Below, one piece after another: positions 43,857 through 54,000 of a stretch of DNA of 64,000 nucleotides; positions within the stretch are counted from its first letter, which is position 1; each line of letters opens with the position of its first letter. The DNA is taken from NCBI GenBank assembly GCA_964344765.1, contig CAYFOM010000014.1, positions 1 through 64,000 on the forward strand, given 5' to 3'. The DNA comes from JACNIZ01 sp964344765. Lineage in GTDB: Bacteria > Planctomycetota > UBA1135. The notes under the pieces are model-generated. The model did not search any database. It worked only from the letters and a program-made list of their open reading frames with translations, and was not told where the DNA came from. The translations under genes and the position numbers were made by a program.

Positions 43857-44123
43857 ATGTCTAAAAATAACATCCAAGCTATTTTCCAGATCGTCGCTGT
43901 GTTGGCGATGTTTAAAGGTGCGCACGCATTCCTTACGGCGCTGATTGGCGTCGCAGGGATGGGCACCGTGGTCAGCACTTTTAATGTCGGTGACTTGACT
44001 ACCAGGGTGAGTTCCACCGCCATCTTCGCTTCAGCAACACCCGTCCTGGTGGGATTTGTGCTTTATCAAATGGCTCCTCAGCTGAGCCGGGGAATCGTCG
44101 ACAACCTTCCGATTGAGGATTAA
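43857..44123 (+). CDS. Small membrane protein
   Basis: 88 aa with two likely membrane segments (FQIVAVLAMFKGAHAFLTALIGVAGM and IFASATPVLVGFVLYQMAP) and a short cytoplasmic tail. No family recognised. It directly abuts the ceramidase-like gene (stop at 44123, next ATG at 44124), so the pair is probably co-expressed and may be functionally linked. Confidence 0.6.
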   Translation: MSKNNIQAIFQIVAVLAMFKGAHAFLTALIGVAGMGTVVSTFNVGDLTTRVSSTAIFASATPVLVGFVLYQMAPQLSRGIVDNLPIED

Positions 44124-44894
44124 ATGGCGCTGCTTCGGTTCGACCGAAGAGGATTTTGGGTGGCAGTATTCGTCGCCTTCGTCGGCTACTGGATTTGGGG
44201 GCCGGCGATTGCGCAGGACCCGGCTTATTACGACTTCGCTGACAAACGTACTTGGTGGGGAATACCGAACTTTTGGAATGTAGTCAGCAATGCGGCCTTT
44301 GTGGTGGTCGGCCTGGTCGGTTTATATATCGATAAGCCAGGCGGGGATGTGCAACTGCGGTGGTGCTACCGTTTGTTTTTCATCGGCGTGGTGCTGACCG
44401 GATTTGGATCGGGATACTTTCATTGGCGGCCGGATCACTACACGTTGATTGCCGACCGCTTGCCGATGGCGATTGCATTTATGGCGTTGACGTCGGCGTT
44501 ATTGGGTGAAAGTTATTACGCCGAACTTGGTCAAAGACTGCTGTGGCCGCTTCAGTTGCTTGGAGCTGCAAGTGTGCTTTGGTGGGGCTACAGCGAACAC
44601 ATCGGCGCCGGCGACTTGCGCTTATATGTAGTGGTTCAATTCGTGCCGATGGTGGCGTTGCCGTTGGTGATTTGGCGTCGGCGTTCGCGGTTTTTACCCC
44701 TGAAATATGTATGGGGAACGATTTTGCTTTATGGAATGGCGAAGGTTGTGGAGCTGTTGGATCAGCAAGTCTTTGCATTAGGCGGTTGGATTAGCGGCCA
44801 CGGATTAAAGCACTTCGTCGCCGCTTCGGCGTGCGCCGCATTCGCGCGTGGATTGCAAAAACGGCACCAAGAGGCTGGGCATGCCGACATATAG
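44124..44894 (+). CDS. Ceramidase-like CREST membrane hydrolase
   Basis: 256 aa with about seven membrane segments. Motifs fit the alkaline-ceramidase/CREST fold: NFWNVVSNAAFVVVGLVGL, GSGYFHWRPDHYTLIADRLPM (the conserved Ser, His and Asp) and HGLKH (H-x3-H) near the C-terminus, the set that binds zinc and cleaves amide bonds in lipids. Substrate in bacteria is unknown; a sphingolipid-like or other N-acyl lipid is possible. Confidence 0.7.
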   Translation: MALLRFDRRGFWVAVFVAFVGYWIWGPAIAQDPAYYDFADKRTWWGIPNFWNVVSNAAFVVVGLVGLYIDKPGGDVQLRWCYRLFFIGVVLTGFGSGYFHWRPDHYTLIADRLPMAIAFMALTSALLGESYYAELGQRLLWPLQLLGAASVLWWGYSEHIGAGDLRLYVVVQFVPMVALPLVIWRRRSRFLPLKYVWGTILLYGMAKVVELLDQQVFALGGWISGHGLKHFVAASACAAFARGLQKRHQEAGHADI

Positions 44895-44953
44895 CGAACT
44901 GCGACATGTCTCTCAAATAAAGCTGTTACGATGGGCGTGTCCCCTCAGACAAA

Positions 44954-45394
44954 ATGGAAACCTTCGGCAGCGTTGAAATCAATCGTCCCATCGAAGAAGT
45001 CTTCGATTACACCATGAACCATGCGACTGAATGGAGCAACATCATGGTGGAACATGAAATGCTTCACGAAACGGAGGACGTCGTCGGTTCGACCTTTCGA
45101 ATAGTTACCGAAGATCGCGGACGACGCATGGACTTTGAAGGCGAGGTGACTTATCACCGACCGCCAACTGCAAGTTCGATCGTGATGCGCGGCAAGCAGT
45201 TCAACTTAGAAGTCGCTTACCAATTTGAAGACCTCGGCGGCCGAACAAAAGTTAGTCAGCGATCTGTTGTTCACGCCAAAGGCTTTGTGAAGATTATGAT
45301 GTTTTTGTTTGGATGGATGATGAAGAAATCCAGTTGCGATGCGTTGGATAAAGAGTTCGCGAGTCTGAAGTCCAAACTTGAGATACAGGAATAA
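44954..45394 (+). CDS. SRPBCC (START-like) domain protein
   Basis: 146 aa single domain. Typical opening FGSVEINRPIEEVFDYTMNHATEWSN and long C-terminal helix (KSSCDALDKEFASLKSKLEIQE). The cavity fold binds hydrophobic ligands; polyketide-cyclase-like annotation would be generic. Stand-alone gene. Ligand unknown; location next to lipid genes (desaturase, ceramidase-like) is suggestive only. Confidence 0.8.
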   Translation: METFGSVEINRPIEEVFDYTMNHATEWSNIMVEHEMLHETEDVVGSTFRIVTEDRGRRMDFEGEVTYHRPPTASSIVMRGKQFNLEVAYQFEDLGGRTKVSQRSVVHAKGFVKIMMFLFGWMMKKSSCDALDKEFASLKSKLEIQE

Positions 45395-45495
45395 CGGATA
45401 ACTCACGGCATCCTTTTCGATGCACAGGGTGGCACCGACAAAGGGCTTAACGACTTCGGCCGACCCATTTGTTTCGTCGGCTAGAATTGAAGGTC

Positions 45496-46860
45496 ATGCT
45501 GAGACCATCACGCATCCTGCTCGGGGCGCTGGGAGTTTGCCTGCTCCCAGCGCCGTTATTCGGTTTGGGGGCGGCGGGTGGTTCCGCTGCGCAGGTGATC
45601 GAGCGCGTTAGTGTGGCGGATGATGGCAGCGAAGCGACTGATTACAGTTGGCAGAGTTCGATTTCGGCGGATGGGCTTCAGGTCGCGTTTCAATCCAATG
45701 CGGCGAACTTGGGCGCAGTCGATGGCAACGGCGTGCATGACGTTTATCTGCGCGATTTGAGTAACTTCTCCACCGAGTTGATTTCGGTTGGCCTCGGTGG
45801 TGCTGCGGCAAATGGCGTCAGTGATTTTCCGGACCTGTCGGCCGACGGCAACCGCGTCGCTTTTTATTCCGATGCCGACGACTTGGTGACCGGCGACGGC
45901 AACGCAATGGCCGACATCTTTGTGCGCGATCGCGCGTTGCAGCAAACGGTGCGCGTCAGTGTGGCGAGTGGGGGTGGTGAAGCAAACGGCCCGAGTTTTT
46001 CACCGGCGATTAGTGGCGATGGACGATGGGTCGCTTTTGTCTCTGTTGCCGACAATTTGGTGGCGGCTGATGTAAACGGATTGCCCGATGTGTTTGTTCA
46101 CGACTTGCTGACCGGAATTACAGCTCTGGTCAGTGTCAGCGCAGGCGGACTTCAGGCCAATGGCGCCAACTACACGCCAACTTTGTCATTCGATGGTCGC
46201 TATTTGGCGTTCCGATCCGCAGCCAACAACTTGGTAAGCGGAGACAGCAACGGTCAGCACGACATCATTTGGCGCGATCTAGTGACTGGCGAAACCGAAA
46301 TCGTCAGCCTGACCGATAGTGGAGGCATTGCCAATCACCGCAGTGACTACCCAACTCTTTCCGCCGATGGTCAACGCATCGCTTTTCGATCCACCGCCGA
46401 CAACTTAGTCCCCGGTGACGTCAATCAACTCGCCGACATCTTCGTTCGCGATCGGCAACGCGCAATTACCCGTCGCGTCAGCGTGCGTACCGCGGTTGGG
46501 GCAGGCTTGGGTGGATCAGGCAACACCGGAGTCGGCGCCAACGGCATGAACTTCGACCCGGAAATTTCAGCAAATGGCCGCTTCGTCGTTTTCCGCTCTG
46601 CTGCAACCAACTTATCCCGCGGCGACACCAACGGAATCTACGACATTTACTGCCACGACCTCAACACCGGCATTTCGGAACGCATCAGCATCGGCAACCA
46701 CCGTCAACAAGGCAACGGCGAAGGCTGGTACCCCTCCATCAACGCCGACGGCACCGCCATCGCCTTCAAGTGCTACTCCGACAACCTCGGCGTGCTCGAC
46801 CAAAACGCTCATTCCGATATCTACCTCCGCCGGCGGCAGACCATTCAAGCCGCGAATTGA
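45496..46860 (+). CDS. Secreted TolB/PD40-type beta-propeller protein
   Basis: 454 aa from ATG 45496 with AAGG upstream and a clean signal peptide. At least seven repeats follow with SADGxxxAFxSxADNL and DIFVRDR signatures, as in PD40/TolB-like WD40 propellers. No enzymatic domain and, unlike neighbouring propeller proteins, no C-terminal beta module: the protein ends soon after the last blade. Probably a binding protein of envelope or exterior. It ends 21 bp from the convergent S41 protease gene. Confidence 0.8.
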   Translation: MLRPSRILLGALGVCLLPAPLFGLGAAGGSAAQVIERVSVADDGSEATDYSWQSSISADGLQVAFQSNAANLGAVDGNGVHDVYLRDLSNFSTELISVGLGGAAANGVSDFPDLSADGNRVAFYSDADDLVTGDGNAMADIFVRDRALQQTVRVSVASGGGEANGPSFSPAISGDGRWVAFVSVADNLVAADVNGLPDVFVHDLLTGITALVSVSAGGLQANGANYTPTLSFDGRYLAFRSAANNLVSGDSNGQHDIIWRDLVTGETEIVSLTDSGGIANHRSDYPTLSADGQRIAFRSTADNLVPGDVNQLADIFVRDRQRAITRRVSVRTAVGAGLGGSGNTGVGANGMNFDPEISANGRFVVFRSAATNLSRGDTNGIYDIYCHDLNTGISERISIGNHRQQGNGEGWYPSINADGTAIAFKCYSDNLGVLDQNAHSDIYLRRRQTIQAAN

Positions 46861-46881
46861 CCTGTACTGGGATCCGCGCGG

Positions 46882-48318
46882 TTAGGGCTTCAAGCAAGCG
46901 AATGCTGCTTCCAAATCCGGATCGTTACCGTTCAAAACATCGGCGCGCTTCCAAATAACCGGCACATCGATCTTCACGGTTACGCCCTCGGTCATGCGTC
47001 CACTGGCCGACTTCACGCGTTGAGTGCAAAAGGTGATTGAGCTGCCGGTACGCGGCAGTTCAAACGAACGCGGCGCACCACTTCCAGCACCATTCGGTCG
47101 ACCGAAAAATCGAACGTCGGGATGGACATCGCGCAAACAAGCGGCGACGTTATCGGCAGTGCTGAAAGTATTGGGATCAACGATCACAGCCAGCGGTTTG
47201 CCGGCCATGGAGTGTTTGCCATCAGGCGACGACGACTCGTGTTTGCCGAAACGACCCCAACCGTTATTGCGCAGCGCGGATAACTGAAAGTAAATGTAGT
47301 CTTCGTCGACCAACCGATCGACCAGGAACTGACCGAGTAAATCAGTGCCGCCGGGGTTGCCGCGCAAATCCAAAATTAACGCTCGCGCGGACATCAACTC
47401 ACCAATGATCCGATCAAACTCGGAATAGGTGTCGGCCAAAATCGCGTCGCGCCCTTCCGGCGGACCCGGCCAGCCACTGTCGCGCGGCGGACTGAAGTTA
47501 CCGGGGCGGAAGTAGGCGACGTTGTCGTCCAACATTCGATGTTCGCGATCCGTCGGGTACAGCTCGACCTGCGGTACGCGGCCGTGCAGGTACGGATGGG
47601 GGAAGCGCAGCTCGCGTTCGCTGCCGTCGGCACTGCGGAAGAGAAAGCTGCGATCGGCAGCCTCATCCCATTGCACGATGTGTTCGATGGCCTGCTGGCG
47701 CCTAGACGCATCTGACGATGCATAAACCTTAGCTTCAGCATCGCGAATCCATTCGTTGATCGCACGACCATCTACCGCAACCAATTCATCTCCAAGCTGC
47801 AGCGATTGCGCACCTTCGCCATCCGAATCGCTCAGCAACTCCCCGATATTCTCCGCCAAGCTGGCAACCACCACGCCTTCTTGCACCTCGGTTAAACGAA
47901 ACGGCCACTGTTGCAACGCCGGGTCCATCATGTCTTTGGTCATCACGAACGCATGACCATCGTGCAAACCCGCGACCAAATGGCGCAGCGCGTTGTAAAA
48001 ACTCCGTTGGTCCGGTTCGGCTCCGAGCATGGTGCGCGCTTCGCCGATCAACGCAGCCAAATCCAATTCACCGAGCGCGGTGCGGTGCTCCAAATAGGAG
48101 TAGCGCTGCTCAATGACCTCAATCGCCGCCTGAAAATCGGCTTTGAAATCATTCGGCTCGTCATGCACCGCAGCCGAAAACTCCATCGCCGGCACCTGCA
48201 GCCCCGGGCCGAGATCCGAGCCCAGAAACCACTTGGTTCCCCAAAAAGCAACCGCGGCGACCAGCGTGCAAGCCACAACGGTACCGCCAAAAGACTTCAG
48301 GTCGGTGGCAGAGACCAT
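46882..48318 (-). CDS. S41-family C-terminal processing-like peptidase
   Basis: 478 aa. N-terminal membrane anchor (GTVVACTLVAAVAFWGTKWFL), a helical lead with LVAGLHDGHAFV, a degenerate PDZ-like stretch (LQLGDELVAVDGRAI), then the S41 catalytic core LILDLRGNPGGTD and nucleophile S386 in DPNTFSTADN. Typical of tricorn/CtpA-like proteases that face the periplasm. No substrate indicated by context. Divergent from the GNAT gene by 30 bp. Confidence 0.85.
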   Translation of the reverse strand: MVSATDLKSFGGTVVACTLVAAVAFWGTKWFLGSDLGPGLQVPAMEFSAAVHDEPNDFKADFQAAIEVIEQRYSYLEHRTALGELDLAALIGEARTMLGAEPDQRSFYNALRHLVAGLHDGHAFVMTKDMMDPALQQWPFRLTEVQEGVVVASLAENIGELLSDSDGEGAQSLQLGDELVAVDGRAINEWIRDAEAKVYASSDASRRQQAIEHIVQWDEAADRSFLFRSADGSERELRFPHPYLHGRVPQVELYPTDREHRMLDDNVAYFRPGNFSPPRDSGWPGPPEGRDAILADTYSEFDRIIGELMSARALILDLRGNPGGTDLLGQFLVDRLVDEDYIYFQLSALRNNGWGRFGKHESSSPDGKHSMAGKPLAVIVDPNTFSTADNVAACLRDVHPDVRFFGRPNGAGSGAPRSFELPRTGSSITFCTQRVKSASGRMTEGVTVKIDVPVIWKRADVLNGNDPDLEAAFACLKP

Positions 48319-48348
48319 GATCCGATTCTACGGCATTAAAATCGGTCC

Positions 48349-48888
48349 ATGCCCAGCCCCCGGATCCGCGCCGCAACCGCCGCCGACGTCGACGCGATGG
48401 CCGCGATCTACAACCATTACGTGCGCGGCTCGATCTACACCTTCGAAGAGGTTGAGCTCAGCGCCGAGCAAATGCAGGCCCGCTGGGAATCCGTCATCAC
48501 TGAAGCGCCGACCTCACCCGGCTCCATGCCCGCCCTGCCCTGGCTGGTCGCCGAGTTAGACAACTCGGTCCTCGGCTACGCCTACGCCGACGCCTGGAAA
48601 CCGCGCGCCGCCTACCGCCATTCCGTCGAAGTCACGATCTACCTTCACGCCGACGCCACCGGCCGCGGAATGGGTGGTCCGCTCTATCAAGCGCTGATCG
48701 ACGAACTGCGCAGCCGAGAATTGCATTGCGCCATGGCCAGCATCGCCCTGCCCAATCCCGCCAGCATCAAAATGCACGAGTCTCTAGGCTTCCAAAAGGT
48801 CGGCCAAGCTCGTCAAATCGGCCGCAAATTCAACCGCTGGGTCGACGTCGGCTATTGGCAACTTATGCTGCAGGAGCCAACTGGCTGA
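48349..48888 (+). CDS. GNAT N-acetyltransferase (phosphinothricin acetyltransferase-like)
   Basis: 179 aa single GNAT domain. Opening IRAATAADVDAMAAIYNHYV, then EVTIYLHADATGRGMGGPLY (acetyl-CoA P-loop with R-G-x-G) and NPASIKMHESLGFQKVG. Closest in feel to PAT/YncA-type acetyltransferases acting on methionine sulfone or phosphinothricin-like amino acids. Its 3' end overlaps the convergent gene by 26 bp. Confidence 0.88.
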   Translation: MPSPRIRAATAADVDAMAAIYNHYVRGSIYTFEEVELSAEQMQARWESVITEAPTSPGSMPALPWLVAELDNSVLGYAYADAWKPRAAYRHSVEVTIYLHADATGRGMGGPLYQALIDELRSRELHCAMASIALPNPASIKMHESLGFQKVGQARQIGRKFNRWVDVGYWQLMLQEPTG

Positions 48889-49825
48889 GCAGAATCTTCA
48901 GCGCTTCGCTTTCGGCGATGGAATCAGACGTGAACTTCCAATCCTTGCCACCGAGGTAACTGTCGAATTGGGTCCAGTGGGTTTGGAAGTACTGCTGCGC
49001 CGAATCATCACCGAGGTGAGTGACGGTTTGCTGGATCCAGTAGCGACCGTTCCACGGGATTTTGCCGTTCCAGGACCGCACCATGGCCAGCGCATAATCG
49101 CCCAGGCGTGGGTCGCTGTCGGTGGCAAGTAGGCGGTAGAGCTGCTGATTGGCGGCACCGAAATGAGGCGCGCTGCACAACGCGGCAATCAACTTGTCAC
49201 GCTGCGCTTTGGACAGCGGTGATGGATTGTTTTTGGCCACCAGGGATTGCGCCTGCAACACACGTACACCCTCGGCGCGGGTGATCGGGTCTAGCGCTAG
49301 GTTCACGCGCCACTCATGCAAACGCTGCTCGCGCACCTCAACGGCGGCGGTTTGCAGCTGGAAGTACTCACTTACCGCGGTGCGATAGGGGTCCAACTTG
49401 GAACCGTCCATGCGCACATGACCGACGTGGCTGTAGCAGGCAAAACGACCGTCAGCGGTTTTCTGCAGGAAGACCAGGCGTGGCTGATCCGCGTGCAAGT
49501 CCAAACCACCGATGCGCGTGCTCATCGGCGGCGCGCACAGTTGCAATTCTTGCGCACCGGCACAGCCTTTCAACGTGGTAACCACCGTGACGTCGGCTGA
49601 TTGAACCACGCCGCAAGACTCGACGTCGGTGCCATCGGATTCGTCGCACGGTTCGGCATCAGCGTCGGCAGAATCGCTGCAAACGATGGAGGAGCAGGAG
49701 CTTGGATCCGCTTGCACGACAGCGATGAGGTCGGAGCTTTGGCACAACTCCTCCAACGTCATCGGCGTTTTGCCGGCCTGCGCGGACCATGCGACCAAGA
49801 GAGACAGGATGATGGAATTCAGCAT
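48863..49825 (-). CDS. Exported Cys/Asp-rich protein of unknown function
   Basis: 320 aa with a signal peptide (NSIILSLLVAWSAQA). An early Ser/Asp/Cys-rich segment (about 40-75) may form disulfides or bind metal. The first half resembles a family of secreted proteins starting TLEELCQSSDLIAVVQA seen beside other surface genes, but I cannot name it. The second half is helical. The C-terminus overlaps the GNAT gene by 26 bp. Divergent from the NHL gene with 156 bp between starts. Confidence 0.65.
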   Translation of the reverse strand: MLNSIILSLLVAWSAQAGKTPMTLEELCQSSDLIAVVQADPSSCSSIVCSDSADADAEPCDESDGTDVESCGVVQSADVTVVTTLKGCAGAQELQLCAPPMSTRIGGLDLHADQPRLVFLQKTADGRFACYSHVGHVRMDGSKLDPYRTAVSEYFQLQTAAVEVREQRLHEWRVNLALDPITRAEGVRVLQAQSLVAKNNPSPLSKAQRDKLIAALCSAPHFGAANQQLYRLLATDSDPRLGDYALAMVRSWNGKIPWNGRYWIQQTVTHLGDDSAQQYFQTHWTQFDSYLGGKDWKFTSDSIAESEALKILLSQLAPAA

Positions 49826-49981
49826 GGCGGTGAGGTTTGCTGCTATACCCGCGACAGTGAGAACTTGTTACCAATAAGCTCGCAAAAAGAAAATTGAATT
49901 CACCAGCAAATCACGGAACACCAACTTATTTCACGCGTCGCGGCGGCGCTGGCACTGGGTTATGGTGGGGCCACAGCCACG

Positions 49982-51001
49982 ATGAAATCCAAGCTCTCCC
50001 TGCTCCAAACCGGAGCCGCTGCACTTGCGGTCGGCTTCCTTTTCGCACGTTGCCACGCTCCGAATGCCGAGCCGGATTTGCGTCTGCGCGTCGGTGATGA
50101 GATTCAACAATACGCTTGGGATACCGGCTGGTTGAAAATGCCCGAAGGTTTGCCGATCGGCAACACGCATGGCGGCATTGCTGAAGGCGGCGACGGCAAG
50201 ATTTACATCAGCACCGACAGCAAGCATGCGATCTTGGTTTGTGAACCCGATGGCACCGTCGTCGATCATTGGGGCGAAGAAATCGCCGGCGGCGTGCACT
50301 CGGTTTGCTTGACCGAGGAAGACGGTAACGAGTACCTCTACCTTCCGCACCATTCGCACCGCAAGGTTTATAAGTACACCACCTCCGGCGAGAAGGTTTG
50401 GGAGCTGGGTTATCCGCAAGAGTCGAACCTCTACCCCGACCCGAATCGCTACCACCCAACCGGCATTGCGGTGCGCCCGGACGGCTGCTTTTACATCGCC
50501 GACGGCTACGGTCTTGGGTACATCCACTTCTACAACGCCGACGGCAAGTACCAAAGCAGCTTCGGTGGCGGCGGTAAAGAAGAAGGCAAATTCACCACGC
50601 CGCACGGTTTGATGTGGGATGACTACAACGGTCAGCAGCGCGTCGTCGTGGCCGATCGCGAAAACGGCCGCGTGCAATTCTTCCACGCCGACGGCACTTT
50701 TGACCGCTTGATCACCGGTCACTTCCGCCGTCCATGCTCGGTGCAGCGACACGGCGATGAGCTGTTGGTGTCCGACTTGGCCGGTCGCGTTACCGTCGTC
50801 AATGAGAAGGACGATTACGTGCAACAACTGTGTGATCAACCGGATCCGGCGTTGCGCGCGCGCAATGGCATCCCCGCCGAAAAGTGGGCCGAAGGTCAAT
50901 TCCTGTCGCCGCACTTCGCCGCGTGGGATTCCGACGGCAACATCTACGTGCAGGATTGGAACTTCCTCGGCCGCATCACCCGGCTCCAGCGGTTGCGTTA
51001 A
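49982..51001 (+). CDS. Exported NHL-repeat six-bladed propeller protein
   Basis: 339 aa with an N-terminal export signal and Cys30 in LFARC that could be lipidated. NHL-type blades run through the whole protein (HPTGIAVRPDGCFYIADGYG, FTTPHGLMWDD, RVVVADRENGRVQFF). Such proteins are frequent neighbours of PSCyt1/DUF1549/DUF1553 and DUF1501 genes in planctomycetes, as here, with only 30 bp to the next gene. Probably extracytoplasmic ligand binding. Confidence 0.85.
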   Translation: MKSKLSLLQTGAAALAVGFLFARCHAPNAEPDLRLRVGDEIQQYAWDTGWLKMPEGLPIGNTHGGIAEGGDGKIYISTDSKHAILVCEPDGTVVDHWGEEIAGGVHSVCLTEEDGNEYLYLPHHSHRKVYKYTTSGEKVWELGYPQESNLYPDPNRYHPTGIAVRPDGCFYIADGYGLGYIHFYNADGKYQSSFGGGGKEEGKFTTPHGLMWDDYNGQQRVVVADRENGRVQFFHADGTFDRLITGHFRRPCSVQRHGDELLVSDLAGRVTVVNEKDDYVQQLCDQPDPALRARNGIPAEKWAEGQFLSPHFAAWDSDGNIYVQDWNFLGRITRLQRLR

Positions 51002-51031
51002 CCGCTAGAATCAATGTTCCCCAAAGATGGC

Positions 51032-54000
51032 ATGCAAATCCCCCTCAAACCTTTGCTTGCGGCGCTGCTAACCGCCTTCGGCCTCGCGTCGAGTGTGGCA
51101 GCGCAACAGGGCAGTGCCGAACCGGTTGACTTCAACCGCGACATTCGTCCGATTCTTTCCGACAACTGCTTCTTGTGCCACGGGTTCGACCACAGCACGC
51201 GCGAAGCGGATTTGCGGCTCGACATTTTCGACGGCGCCACTGCCGACCTAGGTGGTTACTCGGCTGTCGTTCCCGGAGATCTTGAAGATAGTGAACTGTG
51301 GTACCGGATTAATTCCGACCGCAAGAAGGAGGTCATGCCGCCGCCGAAGACCGGCAAAACGCTGACCGCCGAACAGAAGGATTTGCTGCGGCGTTGGATT
51401 GAGGGCGGCGCCGAGTACACCGAGCATTGGGCATTCGTTCCGCCGAAGCCGATTTCGGCACCGGCGCGAACCGCAGTGTCGGCCGATGAGGCGAAGTGGA
51501 AGCGCAACAACGGCATCGACGCCTTCGTGCAGTCGCGCATCGAGCAAGCCGGCTTGGCGCCGGCGCCGACCGCAGATAAGCGCACATTGATTCGGCGCGT
51601 GTCGTTGGACCTAACCGGCTTGCCGCCGACGCCGGAAGAGGTCGAAGCCTTTGTTTCCGATGACAGCCCGGCGGCTTACTACCGCTTGGTGGATCGATTG
51701 TTGAACTCCACCGCCTTCGCCGAGCACATGGCGCGCCAGTGGATGGACGCGGCGCGTTACGGCGATACGCACGGTTTGCACTTGGACAACTATCGCAGCA
51801 TGTACCGCTATCGCGATTGGTTGATTCATGCATATGAGGAGAACCTTCCTTACGACCAATTCGTCACCGAGCAGTTGGCCGGCGACTTGATGCCGAACCC
51901 GACGTTGGAGCAGCAACTGGCCACCGGATTCGTGCGTTGCAACGCGACCTCGGCCGAGGGCGGCATGATTGCTGAGGAGTTTCTGGCTAAGTACGCGATG
52001 GATCGCGTCGACACTTTTGGCACGGTGTTTTTGGGCATGAGCATTGCTTGTGCGCAATGTCACGACCACAAGTTCGACCCGGTCACGCAGGACGAGTACT
52101 ACCAACTGTTCGCGTTCTTCAACAACATTGCCGAAAAAGCGAGTGATGAAAACATCGCCGCGCCGCCGCCGGTTTTGCGCGCGCCTTACCCGGAGCAAGC
52201 GCAGCAGTTGACGGTGTTGGAGCAGCAGGTCGCCGATCAAAAAGCTTACTTGGAAGCGCCAATGCCCGAGGCCGATGCGCAGCAGGCCGAATGGCAAGCC
52301 GAGCAAATCGCCAAGCTCAAGGGCGATTGGTTTATTCCGTCCGAGGTTGAACTCGCCAGCCGTTTTGGCACCGAACTCAAAGCAGTCGGCGACGGCTATG
52401 TGCTCGCCACCGGCGAAAACCCCGACAAAGAAGTGTTCGACGTCACCGCGCACTTGCCTGCCGGTGTTTGGTCGGCTTTCCGCATTGAGGTCGAACCCGA
52501 CGACAGCACTCCGACCAAAGGTGCCGGGCGTTCGGTGAACGGCAACGTGGTGCTATCCGGCGTGGATGTGCAAGTTCAGTTCCCGGGCAGTAAGCGCTAC
52601 TACCCGTTGGAGTTGGCGCAAGCCGTTGCCGACCATCAGCAAGACAAGTACGGCACCGCCGGTTTGCTCGATGCCGATCCGAATACGGGTTGGGCGTTGT
52701 TGCCGCAGACTGCCAAGCGTCACACTTTGATTGTTCAGCCGACCGCCGCAGTGCAAGCGCCGAAGGGCATGAAGGTGTTGGTGCGTTTGCGTTTCGAAAG
52801 CGTGCACAAGCAACACGTGATCGGTAAATTCCGTGTCGCGGCGACGGCGAGCCCTGAGTTTGAATCGGTGGTGGCCGGTTACTGGCAGCAATCGCGCTTC
52901 TTCCCGACCGACAAAGGCGCGATGGCTTACCAAGTCGCGTTCCCGCCGGAAACCATTCAGATGGGGGAGCAAGAGTGGACCGAGCATCGTGAGTATCACG
53001 ACGGCGAGGTGCACATGCTTGAGGGTGGCGTCGGCGCTTACTACTTGAAGCGTGAATTGCGTTCGCCGGGCGAGCGCACCGTGACTTTGTCGGTCGGCAG
53101 TGATGATGCGATCAAGGTTTGGTTGAACGGCGAGGTTGTGCTCGACCGCGACGTGCAGCGCGCGGTTGCCGCTGATCAGGATCGAGTGCAACTGAAGTTA
53201 AAGCCGGGGTCGAACACTTTGCTTTATAAGGTGGTCAACTACGGCGGCGCGTTTGGTTTTTACTACCGCTTGCTCGACAACGAGCCGGGCGGATTGTCGG
53301 TGCCGCTGCAGCAATTGCTGACCCACGCCGACGATCGCGCCACACCCTTCAGCGATGCCGAAGCCTTGGAGTTGCGGAATTACTTCCGCCGCAATTATTC
53401 GCCGGAGTGGAAGGAGCGCGATGCCAAGTTGCAGGACTTGCAGTTGAAGCTCGATGGCTTGAACAAAGAAATCCCGATGAGCTTGGTGGCGCAAGAGCGC
53501 GCCGATCGACGTCAGGCTAGGTTTTTGAACCGCGGTCAGTACGACGATCCGGGTCATGAGGTTTGGCCGGGTACGCCGGAAATGCTCCCGCCAATGGTCA
53601 TCAGCGCACCGATTCAGGCTTCGGCTGAAATGAAGGAAAGCGATGCGCCAAAAGTGATTGCTTCGCGATTGGATTTGGCAAATTGGTTGTTCCGCGAAGA
53701 TCATCCGCTGACCGCGCGCGTGCAAGTCAATCGACTTTGGCAGCTGGTGTTCGGCGCCGGCTTGGTGCGCACTGCCGGCGACTTTGGCGCGCAGGGCGAG
53801 TGGCCGTCGCATCCGAAGTTGCTGGATTGGTTGGCGTTGGAATTCCAGCAATCGGGTTGGGATCAGCGTCACTTGTTGCGCTTGATGGTGACGTCGGCGA
53901 CGTACATGCAGGATTCCACATGGGATCACGCCAAAGCGGAAGTGGACTCGGAAAACCGCTTGCTGGCTCGCGGTCCGCGCTTTCGTTTGGATGCCGAAGT

